A stretch of DNA of 64,000 bases from Ilex aquifolium (taxonomy: Eukaryota; Streptophyta; Magnoliopsida; Aquifoliales; Aquifoliaceae), in the NCBI GenBank assembly GCA_951799425.1, contig OX637399.1:31804701-31868700 (forward strand), given 5' to 3'. The notes below the pieces were generated by a model, which had not been told where the DNA came from, searched no databases, and saw only the letters and a program-made list of their open reading frames with translations. A program made the translations under genes and the position numbers. Position 1 is the stretch's first letter. Each line of letters opens with the position of its first letter. Below, in pieces: positions 34,535-46,439 of the stretch.

Positions 34535-37433
34535 CTATTTTAAAAGAAATGAATTGAGCCTAGCCACTGGAACACAAACCAAGGGATGGGCCCTTGGAAG
34601 AGTGAGTCCAATTCCCTCCTCCATGTCCACAGTGCCATTCCCTCCACCACTAACCTTCCATTCAAAGCACTGTAGCATAGCAGCAAGGCTTGCTTGAACC
34701 ACCTGTAATGCTAGTGAAGTTCCAGGACACCCTCTTCGGCCGCTCCCGAACGGCAACAGATGAAAATGTTGTCCCCTCAAATCCAACTGACTCTTTCTAT
34801 CTCCTTCTCCATTAAAAAATCTCTCAGGTTGAAACTCAAGAGGGTTTTCCCAGTAGTTTGGATCTCGGCCGATAGCCCACACGTTAACGAAAAGTCGAGT
34901 CTTTGCCGGAATTTGGTAACCCCCGACGGTGCAGTCTTCATTTGACTCCCTAACAATTAATGGACCTGTGGGGTGAAGTCTTAAAGTTTCCTTAACAATG
35001 GCTTGAAGGTAGGGGAGGTTTGGAATGTCTGATTCTTCTACTAGTCTGTTTTTTCCTACAACAGAATCAATCTCTTTTTGTGCTTTCTCCATTATATCTG
35101 GATGGTTGATTAGTTCTGCTAGTGCCCATTCAGTTGTAATGGCAGATGTGTCTGTACCAGCTGCAAATATGTCCTGTAAAGTTGAAAAAAATCGAAGGCT
35201 CTGTTAGATTGATTTAAATACAGATAAATTATGTCTTACTAGCACTAAGTTTGAACCAGTAACACTTTACTTTCTTATTTTAATTTTTTTCTTGAAATCT
35301 ACTCATAATCTTATATATGTAATCTATGAGAAAATATTGAGTGTCACGGTTACCCCATATCATCACGATCACAGAGTGAAACCGTCTAATAAAAAGGCAA
35401 CAAGTGGATAAATGAATCTCACGTATGTATAGAAGTGTGGTAAACGTTGTTTGTTTGATTTTTTTTCTCATTAGATGATGATACCATGTGATGTGATGAT
35501 ATAGTATCACCATTATATTGAATATTTACTCGTAATTTAGGACTAAAGTGCAATAGCTAAAAGACAAAAATGTGGTATAAAACTATAGTAATAGCTTTTA
35601 TTTTTATTTTTTAAACATTTTCTAATAAAAAAAAACCTTTCAAATTTAAAAATATTCTTACTGCACAGAAAGGGAAAAGATAAAAAAGAGATAGAGGTTT
35701 TTAGAGAGCAAAAAATAAATACTATTACATGTACAAGGTAATGAGCTAATTACGAAATTGAACCACATATTGATAATCTATACTTTACCCTTTAAAGAAC
35801 AAAAAAAAATATTCTTCGAATTTACTAGATAGTTATTAGCAAGATGGCACTCTATCTGATAGATCATAAATGCTTCAACTCGTTGAAAAATATTAATATA
35901 TTTAGCATTTTCCTTAATCTATTCCTCCATGAAAGTCTATTGGTAAGAGTACCAGCAAAAAGTCTTCAACATGTAGAGGTAAGCAAATGGAGCAAGTTGC
36001 TTGAATCCCATAATTTTCTATGCAAATAGAAAAACAATATACATATGAATTATGTAGACGTTGAAGCAATGCACAACATAAATAATTCTAAACTACATCA
36101 TTGTAGCGATATAAAACTTGTCTGAAGATTTCAAAATATTTTTTTTTCCTAAAACACCACCTTTTCGGCCGGCAAAACTACAACGCTGTCTGCTTCAAAA
36201 ATCTAACCTGAATTTCTTATAGCAAAGAAAACAAAGTTTACTTTACCGTGATCAATCAATTTTCCTCTTTGAAATTGGAGATGTTAGTTAGCAACTTGGT
36301 TAATCATTGATCAACTTATGTCGATAGTGACAATTCATGTTCAGTATATAAAATTTTTGCAAATATGAGATCTAAAAAATTAGATATATGCCGTCTTTGT
36401 GGAAAAATTGCTAACTCGTTTGATTTTCTTTAATAAATAAAAAAAAAGGGTTCCTTTACTTGTCAAGTTCAGTCTAGAACCAAAAATTGTGAAAAAAAAA
36501 AAATTAAAACAAGGCGGGTTAGATTACCAAGACAAAGGCCTTGATGTTCTCTTTGGTTAATTTGATCTCTGAGCTCTCATCTTCTGAAATGTCAAGTAAA
36601 ATATCAAGCAGATCTTTAACCACATCACTTCCATCACCACTTTCCTTCTTCTTCCTCCTTGCCTCTTGGTGTTCCATTATAACCCTTTCCATCATCGAAT
36701 CGTAGTTGTGGCGAACATGTTTGAGCCTCTTTCTGAATCCCTGCAAATCCAGATTCTTACATAACCAGATAAAATCAGACAGATTAAACTTCCCCGTGAG
36801 CTCGGCTATCTCTTGGACCAACTTCCTAATCTCACCGGCTTCATCCTCGTTCTCACAACATCTCTCACTCATTAACATTCTTGATATTACATTGTTTGTC
36901 ACCCTTATAAGCTCTCCTCCAACATCAATTGCCTCGCCAGCTCTGGCCTTTTTCGATAGTAATTCGATAAAACGTTGAACTTCATCGCGCCTAACCGGAT
37001 GGAGGAGGTCTAGTGTTCGGCCACCAAGAAGCTCTGACATACACAGCTTCTTCATGAACTTCCAGTAAGGTCCATAGGGTGCAAATGAGAAATCTTGTGA
37101 ACCATAAGTTAAGTAATCAACAGCAGCGATTTTGGGTCGGTTGGAGAAGGAAGATTCTTGGGTTTTGAGGACCTCTTTGGCTATCTCCGGCGAGGAAACG
37201 ACAATACAAGGGACAGAGCCGAGGAAGATGTGGATTAAGGGTCCGAAACGTTTCGAGAGTTTGTGAAGAGCCTGGTGAGGTATCGGAGCAAGAAGGTGGA
37301 GGTGACCGATGATCGGAAAGGCTGTTGGGCTTGGAGGAAGGGGAGACTTTCGAGTCTTGAAGAGAACTCGAAGGAGGATGGTGGAAATAAGCCAGACGAG
37401 GAAGAGAATGATATAACCTTGAAAGTCAGCCAT
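34535..37433 (-). CDS. CYP93A-like: Cytochrome P450, CYP93A-like (copy 5), intact
   Basis: Exon 1 is 37433-36528 (302 codons), the GT-AG intron is 36527-35174 (1354 bp), and exon 2 is 35173-34535, giving 514 aa, the same length as its twin at 17990-20813. The MADFQGY start follows a short leader about 50 bp from the TATA box. Landmarks are anchor ~5-25, [26 protein letters not shown]-helix AAGTDTS ~306-312, KETLR 363-367, PERF ~418-421, and haem cysteine 451. It shares the whole intron and flanks with copy 4, so the pair arose by recent unequal crossing-over. It should be an ER-bound monooxygenase with unknown substrate. CYP93A is favoured over CYP93B because of the RES..DCTVGGY and [19 protein letters not shown] blocks. 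Confidence 0.92.
35335..35525. repeat. MITE-like insertion in the copy-5 intron
   Basis: Counterpart of 18785-19015. It ends with CACCATTATATTGAATATTT and contains GATGATACCATGTGATG. Confidence 0.45.
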
Positions 37434-37482
37434 TGTTGGAACTTCAAGAAATTGTAACTATAATGTTGGTTCAGCAGTGCTA

Positions 37483-37490
37483 TTTATATA
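37483..37490 (-). promoter_or_regulatory. TATA box of copy 5
   Basis: TATATAAA followed by TAGCACTGCTGAACC on the minus strand, about 50 bp upstream of the ATG at 37433. Confidence 0.7.
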
Positions 37491-37662
37491 AGATGAAATT
37501 ATGGAATTTTATTCTATTTTTTTCATTATTTTTTTTAAATGGGAATACTCTTATGAAATTTTATTTTAATCTTACATTTTATTTGTTTTAGATGGAGTAT
37601 TTTCTCCTCAGTATGTTATTAACTTCTTAGACTAGCTCTACTATTTTGGTCATGATAATTTT

Positions 37663-37878
37663 AAGATAAATCAAATGGTAATAAGGATGAACTCTAAATT
37701 TAGATGTCTATATTTGAATCTGAGTAATTTTTTGGGGTCAGACTAGGAGGGATTTATCCCTCGTGAATACTCTAATCTCGACCCGGATGGTCTGGATTTG
37801 ACCAGACTGGAGAGGAGATTAATCGAGATACGCATAAGCTAGTCCGAACATCCTCGGATCATTAAACCAAAAAAAAAA
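37663..37878 (+). mobile_element. SINE-like element related to 21640-21862
   Basis: Shares the body (GACCAGACTGGAGAGGAGAT against GACTGGACTAGAGAGGAGAT, TAAGCT..TCCGAAC against TAAGCTGACCTGAAC) and an A-rich tail, with decayed promoter boxes. Both copies lie upstream of a P450 twin, but at different distances. Confidence 0.55.
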
Positions 37879-37971
37879 TTATTTAATAAATTAATTAACT
37901 TTGTAATTACCAAATATTTTGCCGGTTTTGGTTTGGCTATGGAATAACAAACACATCTTAGAAAGGGTAAA

Positions 37972-38999
37972 TTCCATTTTGCCCCTGAAAAAAATAAAAA
38001 TTTTCAGTTTGTCTCTTTAATTGTTCATTTTCTCACATTTTTTTTCGAAGAAATAAAAACCATGCAATGTAGTTCACCGTCTTATTTTCGTTTGGTCATC
38101 TGTCTATTTTGAATTCTTAATTAATTGATTTGACACAAAACAAACAATAGCTACGGTCTCCTTGCTCTAAGAAATCTGTTGCTATGTCCGCGGTCGCATT
38201 ATGGTGACTCATTACCTTTGGTAGAGTAGGTGAGCTTTGACAGAACTCTTAACAAAGTGCCAATACATATAGCGACGGCAAAGACGCTTTCAGTATTCTT
38301 CTTTGTCTTAATTTGTTTGTAAAATGTACTTTAAAGACTTGTTTGTGTTTGCCTATTGTTTTCAAAACTTCTTGTATTCCACGTTTGAGCCTTTGACACA
38401 AGTGATGTGGTCTTCTTGGCAACCTCGAGACCAGATCAAAGAAATGATTTACAAATCGGTTAAGAAGGGTAAACATCATAATTAGTTCTTAAACTTTATT
38501 TTTTATTTTCATTTGATTCTTCAATTTTTAATTATCTCAATTTAATTATTCAATTATTAATTCCGTGTCAATTAAGTCATTTTATCAATTTTCACCGTTA
38601 GATCAACTGGAACCTAAACCAATTTGATCCATTTCAGCATTGATCTCATGGTGAAAATAGATGAAAGAGCTTAATTGTAATAAAAATAATAATTGTGGGA
38701 GTAAAATGAGACAATTAAAAGTTCAGGGATTAAATTAAAACCGGAGGCTAAAGTTCAGATCAACTATGAATTTTACCTGGCCAATAATAAACACATAAAA
38801 CAGTCCTGAAACAGACTCTACTGACACAAATCTGATTGTCCGGAATGAACCAATCTGATCAAGAATATCATCTCCTGGCCGAACAAATGGAGGATTTAGG
38901 TTTCGGTATCCACTCTTTGGACAAATATTTAAGGTAACAGCAGGGAATTCTTCATGGGACGAACTCTATAAAATTGCAAAAGTTATTGTGAATCAACTC
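37972..38999. repeat. Duplicated upstream flank of the P450 unit, intact reference copy
   Basis: 37972-38135 is a partial copy of the hairpin MITE family of 27589-27897. 38140-38680 is homologous to 27400-28005 joined to 33015-33260. The sequence runs uninterrupted through GATCAAAGAAATGATTTAC at ~38436-38454, the empty target site of the copia element. No gene is seen. Confidence 0.75.
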
Positions 39000-39185
39000 A
39001 AAATTTTAAAGAATCTTTCAAACTTATTGAGAGTTGGTCCATTCCTTTTTACAGTTTTAAACGAATATTCTTGTATTAGATTCAGATTGTATCATCTTAG
39101 ATTGTGTTGTTTTAAGTTTGTATCGTGTATATATCTGTTGATGCAAAATTTCGAGCGACCTTTCAATTGATCTTAGCATGATTAG
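39000..39185. repeat. P450 3'-flank fragment (gene-distal part), fourth copy
   Basis: Homologous to 8805-8990 and 16873-17050 (AAGAATCTTTCAAACTTATT, GTTGATGCAAAATTTCG). By position it should precede another P450 further right, but none of CYP93A type follows. It is a sign of a lost unit. Confidence 0.7.
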
Positions 39186-39250
39186 GATCTGGTTATTTCG
39201 TTATCCATTAGTTTATCCTTATCTGAAGAATTGACTTTATCTCTTGTGGG

Positions 39251-39650
39251 TAGGTTTGTCAATAGATCGAAATCGAATTCGAATCCGATTAATGGGATAT
39301 AAATTAATATTTTTTATCGATTATCTGAACCTAAATCTAAATCTGATAAATTATATTTCATGGATTCGGATTTGGAAATAAATATATTCAATCCGATCCA
39401 AAATATTTATATATTTTTTGTGCAGATAAAAAAGAAAATTAAGTGATTATTTCTAGAAATTTAGTTAAAATTTAGATATAATTTATTACAATTTAGTTAA
39501 ATTAAGTTATTCAGATCGAATTTTGGATTATTAATGAATTTGAATATTAATTATGAAATATAAAAATTCTTCAAATTATAGGATCGAATTTTTAAAGCCG
39601 AATTCGGACCAACCAAAATTCGATTCAAACTCAATCCTTTCATAAGCCTA
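39251..39650. mobile_element. hAT-type MITE, 400 bp
   Basis: The inverted ends TAGGTTTGTCAA and TAGGCTTATGAA are flanked by CTTGTGGG / CTTGTGTG, an 8-bp target duplication with one mismatch. The interior is rich in repeated GAATTCGAATCCG-type words in both orientations. Confidence 0.7.
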
Positions 39651-39954
39651 CTTGTGTGGCTCTTTGCCGGCCTACATCTATTTGGGCCATAAAATATTAA
39701 TGGTGCTAGGCGGTCAGGAATTGGCAAGCACATCTAAAAATATAAATTAGTTTAGTTACTCAAAAAATAATATTTTTTTAATTTAATTACTCATTTTTTT
39801 AACATATACTTTAACACATTTTTTATTTTTTTTATTTTTTCTTTAAATATTTTTTATCATTCATTTTGTATTATTTTAATGATTTTTTTCTCACCTTTAT
39901 CTACTAAGGATTTTTTCAGAATCATCGTGATATTGGTGGTTCATTTAGATGTAG

Positions 39955-40610
39955 AACTTTGATGGACATGAAGACAGCTTTTTTAAATGGTGAGCACAGT
40001 GATGAAGTTTATATGATACAACCTGAGCTCATTGGGTGGAAGTTAAAAAAGTTATGAGATACTTGCAAATGACAGAGAATTATATACTTATTTATAAGAG
40101 GGTTGATAATCTTGAGGTGATTGGTTACTCAGATTTAAATTCAGATTTTGCAGGTTGTCCGAATGATTTAAAATCCGTTTCACGATATTTTTCATATTAG
40201 TTGAAGAAGCAATAGCATGAAAGAGTGTTAAAACAATTCTCACAGCTTCTTCCACTATGCAAGCTGAATTTATAGTTTGTTATATAGCTGCAACACAAGC
40301 TATATGGCTAAGGAATTTTATTTCAGGGCTTACGATCGTTGATTTCATCTCTAGGTCACTAACAATTTATTGTGATAATAGTGCAGATGTGTTCCTCTCA
40401 AAGAACAAAAAAAAATTTAGTGGATCTAAGCATATAAAAATTAAATATCTTTCTGTCAGGATCTTGTGAAGAAATGTGACATTGTTATTCAACATATTGA
40501 TACATAATTAATGTTTGTTGATCCTTTAACCAAAGGACTAAAACTTGTAACTTTTAAGAAACATGTTGAAAATATAGACATTTTATGGTCTTTTGATTTA
40601 CTTGGTTAAT
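39955..40610 (+). mobile_element. Ty1/copia remnant (RT and RNase H region), heavily broken
   Basis: Recognisable copia pieces occur in order: a reverse-transcriptase start (AFLNGE-like) near 39.98 kb, RNase H residues (QAEF..AATQAIWLRN and YCDN) near 40.26-40.38 kb, and the C-terminal DPLTKGL-like end near 40.53 kb. Much of the domain between is missing and the whole is multiply broken. It belongs to a lineage different from the 28006 element and looks considerably older. Confidence 0.8.
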
Positions 40611-42768
40611 GAGAGTTTATTTATGTGTTAAGAATTTTTGTTGATTTAATTCTATATGCGATATTTGCTACTCATTATGGTTAAAATACGTCTATTTGAT
40701 GAAAATAAATTTTTTAGATGATTATACTTATTGTTAGCACTATATTCTTGTTGTGATATATGTGTACACATTTATGACATATCATTTATACAAAATCTTG
40801 TGGCTTGATATTTGTCTTAAGTATGATTGTTTTGTCAATAGAATATATATATTTGATTACACCATTGAGAAAATCTTGAGATTTTAAGTTTGAAGGCTTA
40901 TTAGTTTATTGTTGAAACTAATGGATTTCTCTAACTTATTATTGAAGCATGTTGTTAAAAAGAAATCATCTAGAAGACTAACAATAAAAATAGAATGTTT
41001 ATCAAATCACATATTGAGACGTTATTTTCTTACTATACTATCACATCTTGATTCATGTCAATAATATTAATATTTTTTGTAAAAATGAATTGGTCCTATG
41101 TCAACAAAAAATGTAAAAACCGTCATGGCTTGAAAATAATAATTTTATTGGACCGGATCGTGTTTGAGATGTTGTCTCAGGACCGTATTTGTTTTATTTA
41201 GTGGTCACATTGAGTTTTTTGTTTGATTAGCCCAAGAGTTGTTTTCTCAACAAATAATTTTATTTTATTTTTAAATGGCTACAATTAATCTTGCCCAAGT
41301 AGGAAAATGTTAGAATTTTTTCATATTAGACTTCCATTAATTTATAATTAATTTTGAGTTTGTAAAAAATGGGTTGAATTTATAGTACAATGAGATGAAC
41401 CCAATATTGTTAAGTGATCTATTTTGATGAGTGTGTGTACATTCTTTTTAATTGATAAGGTTGAAGCGGTAAAGTGTAGGTCTTAATCGAATTGTGACTC
41501 GTAATAGGAAAACTCATTAGATTCATTTTAAATATACAAGTTAGGTCTCCTCTCAACTTCATAATCTAATTTGACTTATCCATTGAAAGTCGCATATTGC
41601 TTTTAAGAACAAGAGGAAGACCAAGGTCACACATGTATGAAGACCAAAGTCACATGTCAAAATTCGGAGATTGAATAGCTCACACATGTATGATCTAATT
41701 CTCGTAATTTATGTGTTTTAAATTTCATATACAAATTATTAAAAATTCTGACATGATAACCTCTGAGAATTGTTCTGGGGAGAATTGTTATAAACTCATT
41801 ATTCGAATATAGTGGAAGGTTGAGATCGGCGTTCGTAGACGTACCCCAAGTTTAGGGGAACCACGTAAATTTTATGTTTTGTTCGTGGCTGATTTTATTA
41901 TCTGTCTTATTTTTTGTTGATTGAGTTTGGTACATCGCTTATTTAATTTGCATAAAGAAGAGTAGAAAATTAATTCCTCTAATTTTGTAAGTTGAGTTCT
42001 CTCTGAGTTTCATGTTCTGTATTTTTATTATACATTCCATGTTCAGTATTTCTATGGCTTAGATGATAATCCAATATCACGAATACATGTTTGATTGAGT
42101 TATTTATTTTCTCTACTTACCTTGATAAATTGTGTTGAAAGTTGGATTTATTGTGCACATCTATGACTTTCTTTATGTGTTTTATTTGATGCACTTAACA
42201 AAAAGCATATAACTTTTGGAATTTTTTAGCATAACTATTATTATTTATATTTTTTATTGAGTGACCCGTCTGACTGATTGATCCGACGGATGAACCATTG
42301 ACCCATTAACCTATTCCCTTTGACGTGTTAATGTCAGGATTAGGTTTAATGACTATCCTAACAACTATGCTCAGTACTAAGTTTGCATAGTATAGATTTC
42401 GAGATAGATATTTTCATCATCTCTCAATACATAGAAGAACCCCATTAAAGGAAATCAAACTCAGCACTCCCACAACACTCGAATCGGCCCAACCTAGTTG
42501 AGATCACATCATAAACTTGGATTTGATTAAGATACCCAAGGAATACTGTATCGAAAATTACAATTATTTAGGGATCGAGTTAAAACTTTTTAAAATAAAG
42601 TTACACTCTAATAACGATTAAAAAGAGGCTAAATCGATCCAAATATGTCAAGATGAACTCCGAACAACTCGTTTTTGTGATAACATTATAAAATTAAGTT
42701 GTAACTTCATCTTTATGATAACTTTTGATAAGATACTGTAGTCAAATCCCATAAACCTTGATCCAAAC
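40611..42768. other. Long AT-rich intergenic region
   Basis: The first part may include the 3' LTR of the preceding copia remnant, but no matching LTR is available to define it. A short direct repeat (CACACATGTATGA) occurs near 41630 and 41681. I see no gene or structured RNA. Confidence 0.4.
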
Positions 42769-43879
42769 TCATTTGACACCAGTTGTAATTACTGAAGGAT
42801 TAACACACACAGTAGGATAACACACTAGGGGATGAGCCAAGGCTGCCGAGAACCCTGCCCCTTCTTCCATGTCAACCTTGTCACCACCCTTGAGTTTCCA
42901 GTGGAAGCACTGCACCGCCGCCGCCAGCGTCACATGCATCACGGCCGCCGCCAGTCCCGAACCAGGGCAGCCTCTCCTTCCACCTCCAAATGGCACATAA
43001 TCAAATCTCTGCCCCTTAACATCCTCCGGATCATGATGCTGAATTGCATATTTCTCCATGGAACTGATCAGAAACCTGTCAGGAACAAACTCGTTTGGAT
43101 CTTCCCACACATTTGGGTCTCTATTGATGGCGTAGAGGTTGACAACAAGCCTGGAATTTTTGGGTATCAAGTAACCATTGATCTTGCATTCTTCTCTGCA
43201 TTTTCGGAACACCAACGGCAGTGATGGGTGCATTCGGAGAGTCTCTTTGACAACTGCTTGCAAGTAAGGAAGATTTGGGACGTCCAATTCTTCGACTAGC
43301 CTGCTTGATCCCACGACTGCGTCAATCTCATCTGTAAGCTTCTTGAATGCATCTGGATGGTTAAGGAGTTCTGCTAGTGCCCATTGCAAAGCTACACTCG
43401 TCGTGTCGGTGCCTCCTAAGAAGAGATCCTGTACTTAAACCAATTTTTTTGTCAGAAACAGGTCCTTAGTCGACTATCTAATTTGGTTGTAACATAAGCA
43501 TCTATTTATTTTAACACAATCCCTCACGTTCGGGCTAGATTTTGGCCAAACACGAGCGCAAGTATTATGATCTTTATAGTGATGGTGAGATTTGAACACA
43601 TGATTTGATAACATGATAAGTCATCAATTACACTAAAAGCTTACACTAGTAGAGAGAGTAATATATGTATTTATATACTTCAACATTTACCAGGCAATGA
43701 GAAAACCCTCCTATTATTGTTCTTGTTATTTTGAGAGCTATGTTGTCAACATCAATTAAAAAAAAAACCTTTCAAACCCTCAAACTATTGCATTTGTTAT
43801 TGCCAATATCAGTAAAAAACACCATTACTGTTGTGGTGGTGGCTGTTCTTCTTGTTGAGGTGGTTGTTGTTGTTGTGTA

Positions 43880-43913
<34 letters not shown>

Positions 43914-44849
43914 CAGAGAGAGAGAGAGGCTAACCAGGAAAAATCCCTTAATACCATTTCTAGTTAGCTTCACATCAGCTGTTTGATCACCATCTGAAAT
44001 TTCCAAGAGAATATCCATCATATCCTTCTTCTTGCTGTCCTGGCTGTGCCTCTTCTTCTCATGCTCCATTATGATCCTATCCAACAACTGATCATATCTG
44101 ATCAACAAAGCTTTGACCTTTTTACCAGCCCCAAACAAATCATACTTCTTCAAAGGACCAAACACTTCACCTAAACTCAACTGCCCTGAAAGCAATGTAA
44201 TCCCCTTTGCTATTTCCCTTATCTCTGTACCTTCATTGGCATTTCCAGAGCACCTAGTGCTCATTGTCATCCTACATATCATATTGTTTGTCATGCTCAT
44301 TAACTCAACACCAACATCACATGACTCTCCCTCGCCCGATCGCTTCAAAAGAAGTTCCAAAAGCTTCACCATCTCCTGCCTCCGAATATCAGCGAAACGA
44401 TTGATAGATACAGCAGAGAGAAGCTCCATCATGCATACTTTCTTCATGAAAATCCAATATTTTCCATACCCTAAAGTGGAAAACAAGGTATCTTTGTAAA
44501 TGTTATAGTCCGAGGACCCGAATTCTGGCCTTGATGCAAAATCGATGTCATGTGTTTTGAAGACTTCTTTGGCTACAATAGCGTTAGAAACAACATAGGA
44601 AGTTGTCGTGCCGGCACGAATCAACATGAGAGGGCCATACCGGAAAGCTAAGGTTTGGAATGACTGGTGTAAGGTGGAACCTAGCAAGTGTAAATGGCCA
44701 ATGATTGGTAGTGCCAGTGGGCTTGGAGGGAGTTGGATAGTTTTGTGACCTTTTAGGCGTTTCTTTATGAAGGACTGAAGCAGAAGACCAGAAATCAAAC
44801 AAATGAAGAAGAGGAGGTAAGACTGATCAGTGTATAGAGCAATGGTCAT
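42769..44849 (-). CDS. Cytochrome P450, CYP712/CYP705-like, intact
   Basis: Exon 1 is 44849-43935 (305 codons), the 506-bp intron is 43934-43429 (donor CTG|GTTAGC, acceptor AAGTACAG), and exon 2 is 43428-42769, giving 524 aa. The N-terminal anchor is at ~10-28, followed by the [17 protein letters not shown] hinge, I-helix GGTDTT ~310-315, KETLR ~366-370, PDRF ~421-424, and haem cysteine ~459 in PFGGGRRGCPG. The intron position is the same as in the CYP93A genes, as expected inside the CYP71 clan, but the sequence is far from them. TICRMTMSTRCSG-type and KGQRFDYVPFG blocks point to CYP712 or CYP705. Function is unknown. The intron begins with a TC/GT microsatellite right after the donor, so intron length probably varies. 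Confidence 0.88.
43881..43930. repeat. (GT)n/(AG)n microsatellite next to a splice donor
   Basis: (TG)n on + followed by AGAGAGAGAGAG, just inside the intron of the CYP712-like gene, 5 bp from the donor. Confidence 0.9.
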
Positions 44850-44890
44850 GTTGCTATGTTTGAAGTGTTGAACTTACCAAGTGATATGTA

Positions 44891-44898
44891 TATTTATA
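44891..44898 (-). promoter_or_regulatory. TATA box of the CYP712-like gene
   Basis: TATAAATA on the minus strand, about 42 bp before the ATG. Confidence 0.6.
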
Positions 44899-44929
44899 GG
44901 GCACAACCAAAGAAATCATATGCTTGTTA

Positions 44930-45300
44930 GATGGTCTAGTGGTTGGTTTTCCTTTTGGTAATCTAGAGGTCTCAGGTTCAATTATTTCTCACACTTTTTA
45001 AATGTTAGCCACCCTCGTAGGGACATGATATAATCCAACTCAAGCTACAGTGGTCAGTCGCTGAGTTCGAAAGAAAGTCAATGTAAGTCTGAACACCCTG
45101 TAACAACCAAAAAAAGAAAATTCTCACTCTCTAAGGGTTAGCCAACCTCGTAAGTACGTGATCTAACTCAACTCAAGCCACAATAACCGGCCGCTGAATT
45201 CGCCACCCTCGTAGGGACGTGATCTAACTCAACTCAAGCCACAATGACCAGTCGCTGAATTCGAAAAAAAGTTAGCGCAAATCTAAACACCTTGTAGTAA
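44930..45300. repeat. Triplicated ~70-bp repeat
   Basis: GTGATCTAACTCAACTCAAG...CTGAATTCG occurs twice closely (45155-45200 and 45210-45262), with a more diverged first unit at ~45005-45075. Non-coding. It resembles a decayed SINE-type body with A-rich stretches. Confidence 0.5.
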
Positions 45301-45769
45301 CAAAAAAAAAAAGTCCATGACTTAGGGGGGATTATTATTATTGTAGAAGTAAACGGAGATTATGTATGGAGCAATAATTAAAGCAATTTTTTTTTTAGGT
45401 CAGTATCCAGAAATAAAAAATAAAAAACTTGCCCGAACAAGACAAAAGCATCTCTTATCGATTTTGTCTCTCGTGTTTGGAATCAAAAAAAAAAAAATTT
45501 GTTAACCCAAAAAAAAAGATTTGTTTTCTTACTGTCTTGTTGTGCCCCGTAGAATCAAGTCGGTAATGTATTGCCAAGACAGGACAAAAGCATCTTTTAT
45601 CAATTTTGTCCTCATGATTGGGGGATCACTATGAAGACCGACTGGAGCGTGAGGCCAACCATGAAAAAATAAAGTATTATTTTTAGGTAAAATATATTTT
45701 TAATTCCCAAAGCATATATTTAGTGTCTACTTAAATATAAATTAAGAACTTTAGGGGTCAAATAGATAC
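45301..45769. other. Unassigned intergenic sequence
   Basis: Contains a loose repeat of GACA(G/A)GACAAAAGCATC (45440 and 45575 regions). No gene is seen. Confidence 0.4.
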
Positions 45770-46203
45770 TGATAATACCGAAAAAAATATATATACATGA
45801 AGCAATAAACAAATAAACTACTAGAAGGGATAGAAAAGGGTTTTCACCATCAAACCATATCTTAGGCAAGAAGTCACATAGAATATTCTCTGAATATTCC
45901 TTGAGGGGGCAAAATTCATCATCATTTCCTGAATACCCTAATATGCTACTATAAAAGGCAATCATCACTATGTAAGAAGGAGTCGTCAAGCAAGGAAAAA
46001 ACCCTATTGTACTCTTCTTCTTCAAGAAATCAATATACAATCAAGGAGCAAGAGTCTCCATTACAGTGGATTAGCCAAGCTTTTCAGCTGGTGAACCACT
46101 TATTTTCTTGTGTATTCTCATTCATTTATACGCATACACGACACACCCACTAAGAGCTCACCCAGCTCTCCACCTCATGCCTCTCGATTTTTTAGCACCA
46201 TCA
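45770..46203 (+). repeat. 5' LTR of the non-autonomous element
   Basis: 434 bp, TGATAATACC...AGCACCATCA, with a TATAAAAGG promoter-like stretch near 45952. It contains AGCCAAGCTTTTCAGCTGG, resembling the internal array unit. Confidence 0.92.
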
Positions 46204-46439
46204 GTTTGGCGCCGTCTGTGGAAACGATTTTCATCGTTCTAAATCAAATCTCTAACGATTGACCGATGGATCGAGACAGAAGCATGAGTCGAAATCCCAA
46301 AAATCAACCACACACTTTTGGTGTGCTCCAAGCAACTTCAGGTTGTCTTCTCCGATACCCAAGAAAAAATTATATGGGAATGAGTAGCACCATTAGTAGT
46401 TGCTGGCACAATCACCCATCAGATCTGAAGTCTTATATA

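Noticed and set aside
5288-37433. Assignment of the P450s as CYP93B flavone synthase II
   Set aside because: The RES...[21 protein letters not shown] and [19 protein letters not shown] blocks match CYP93A better than the CYP93B sequences I remember. A phylogeny is needed for certainty.
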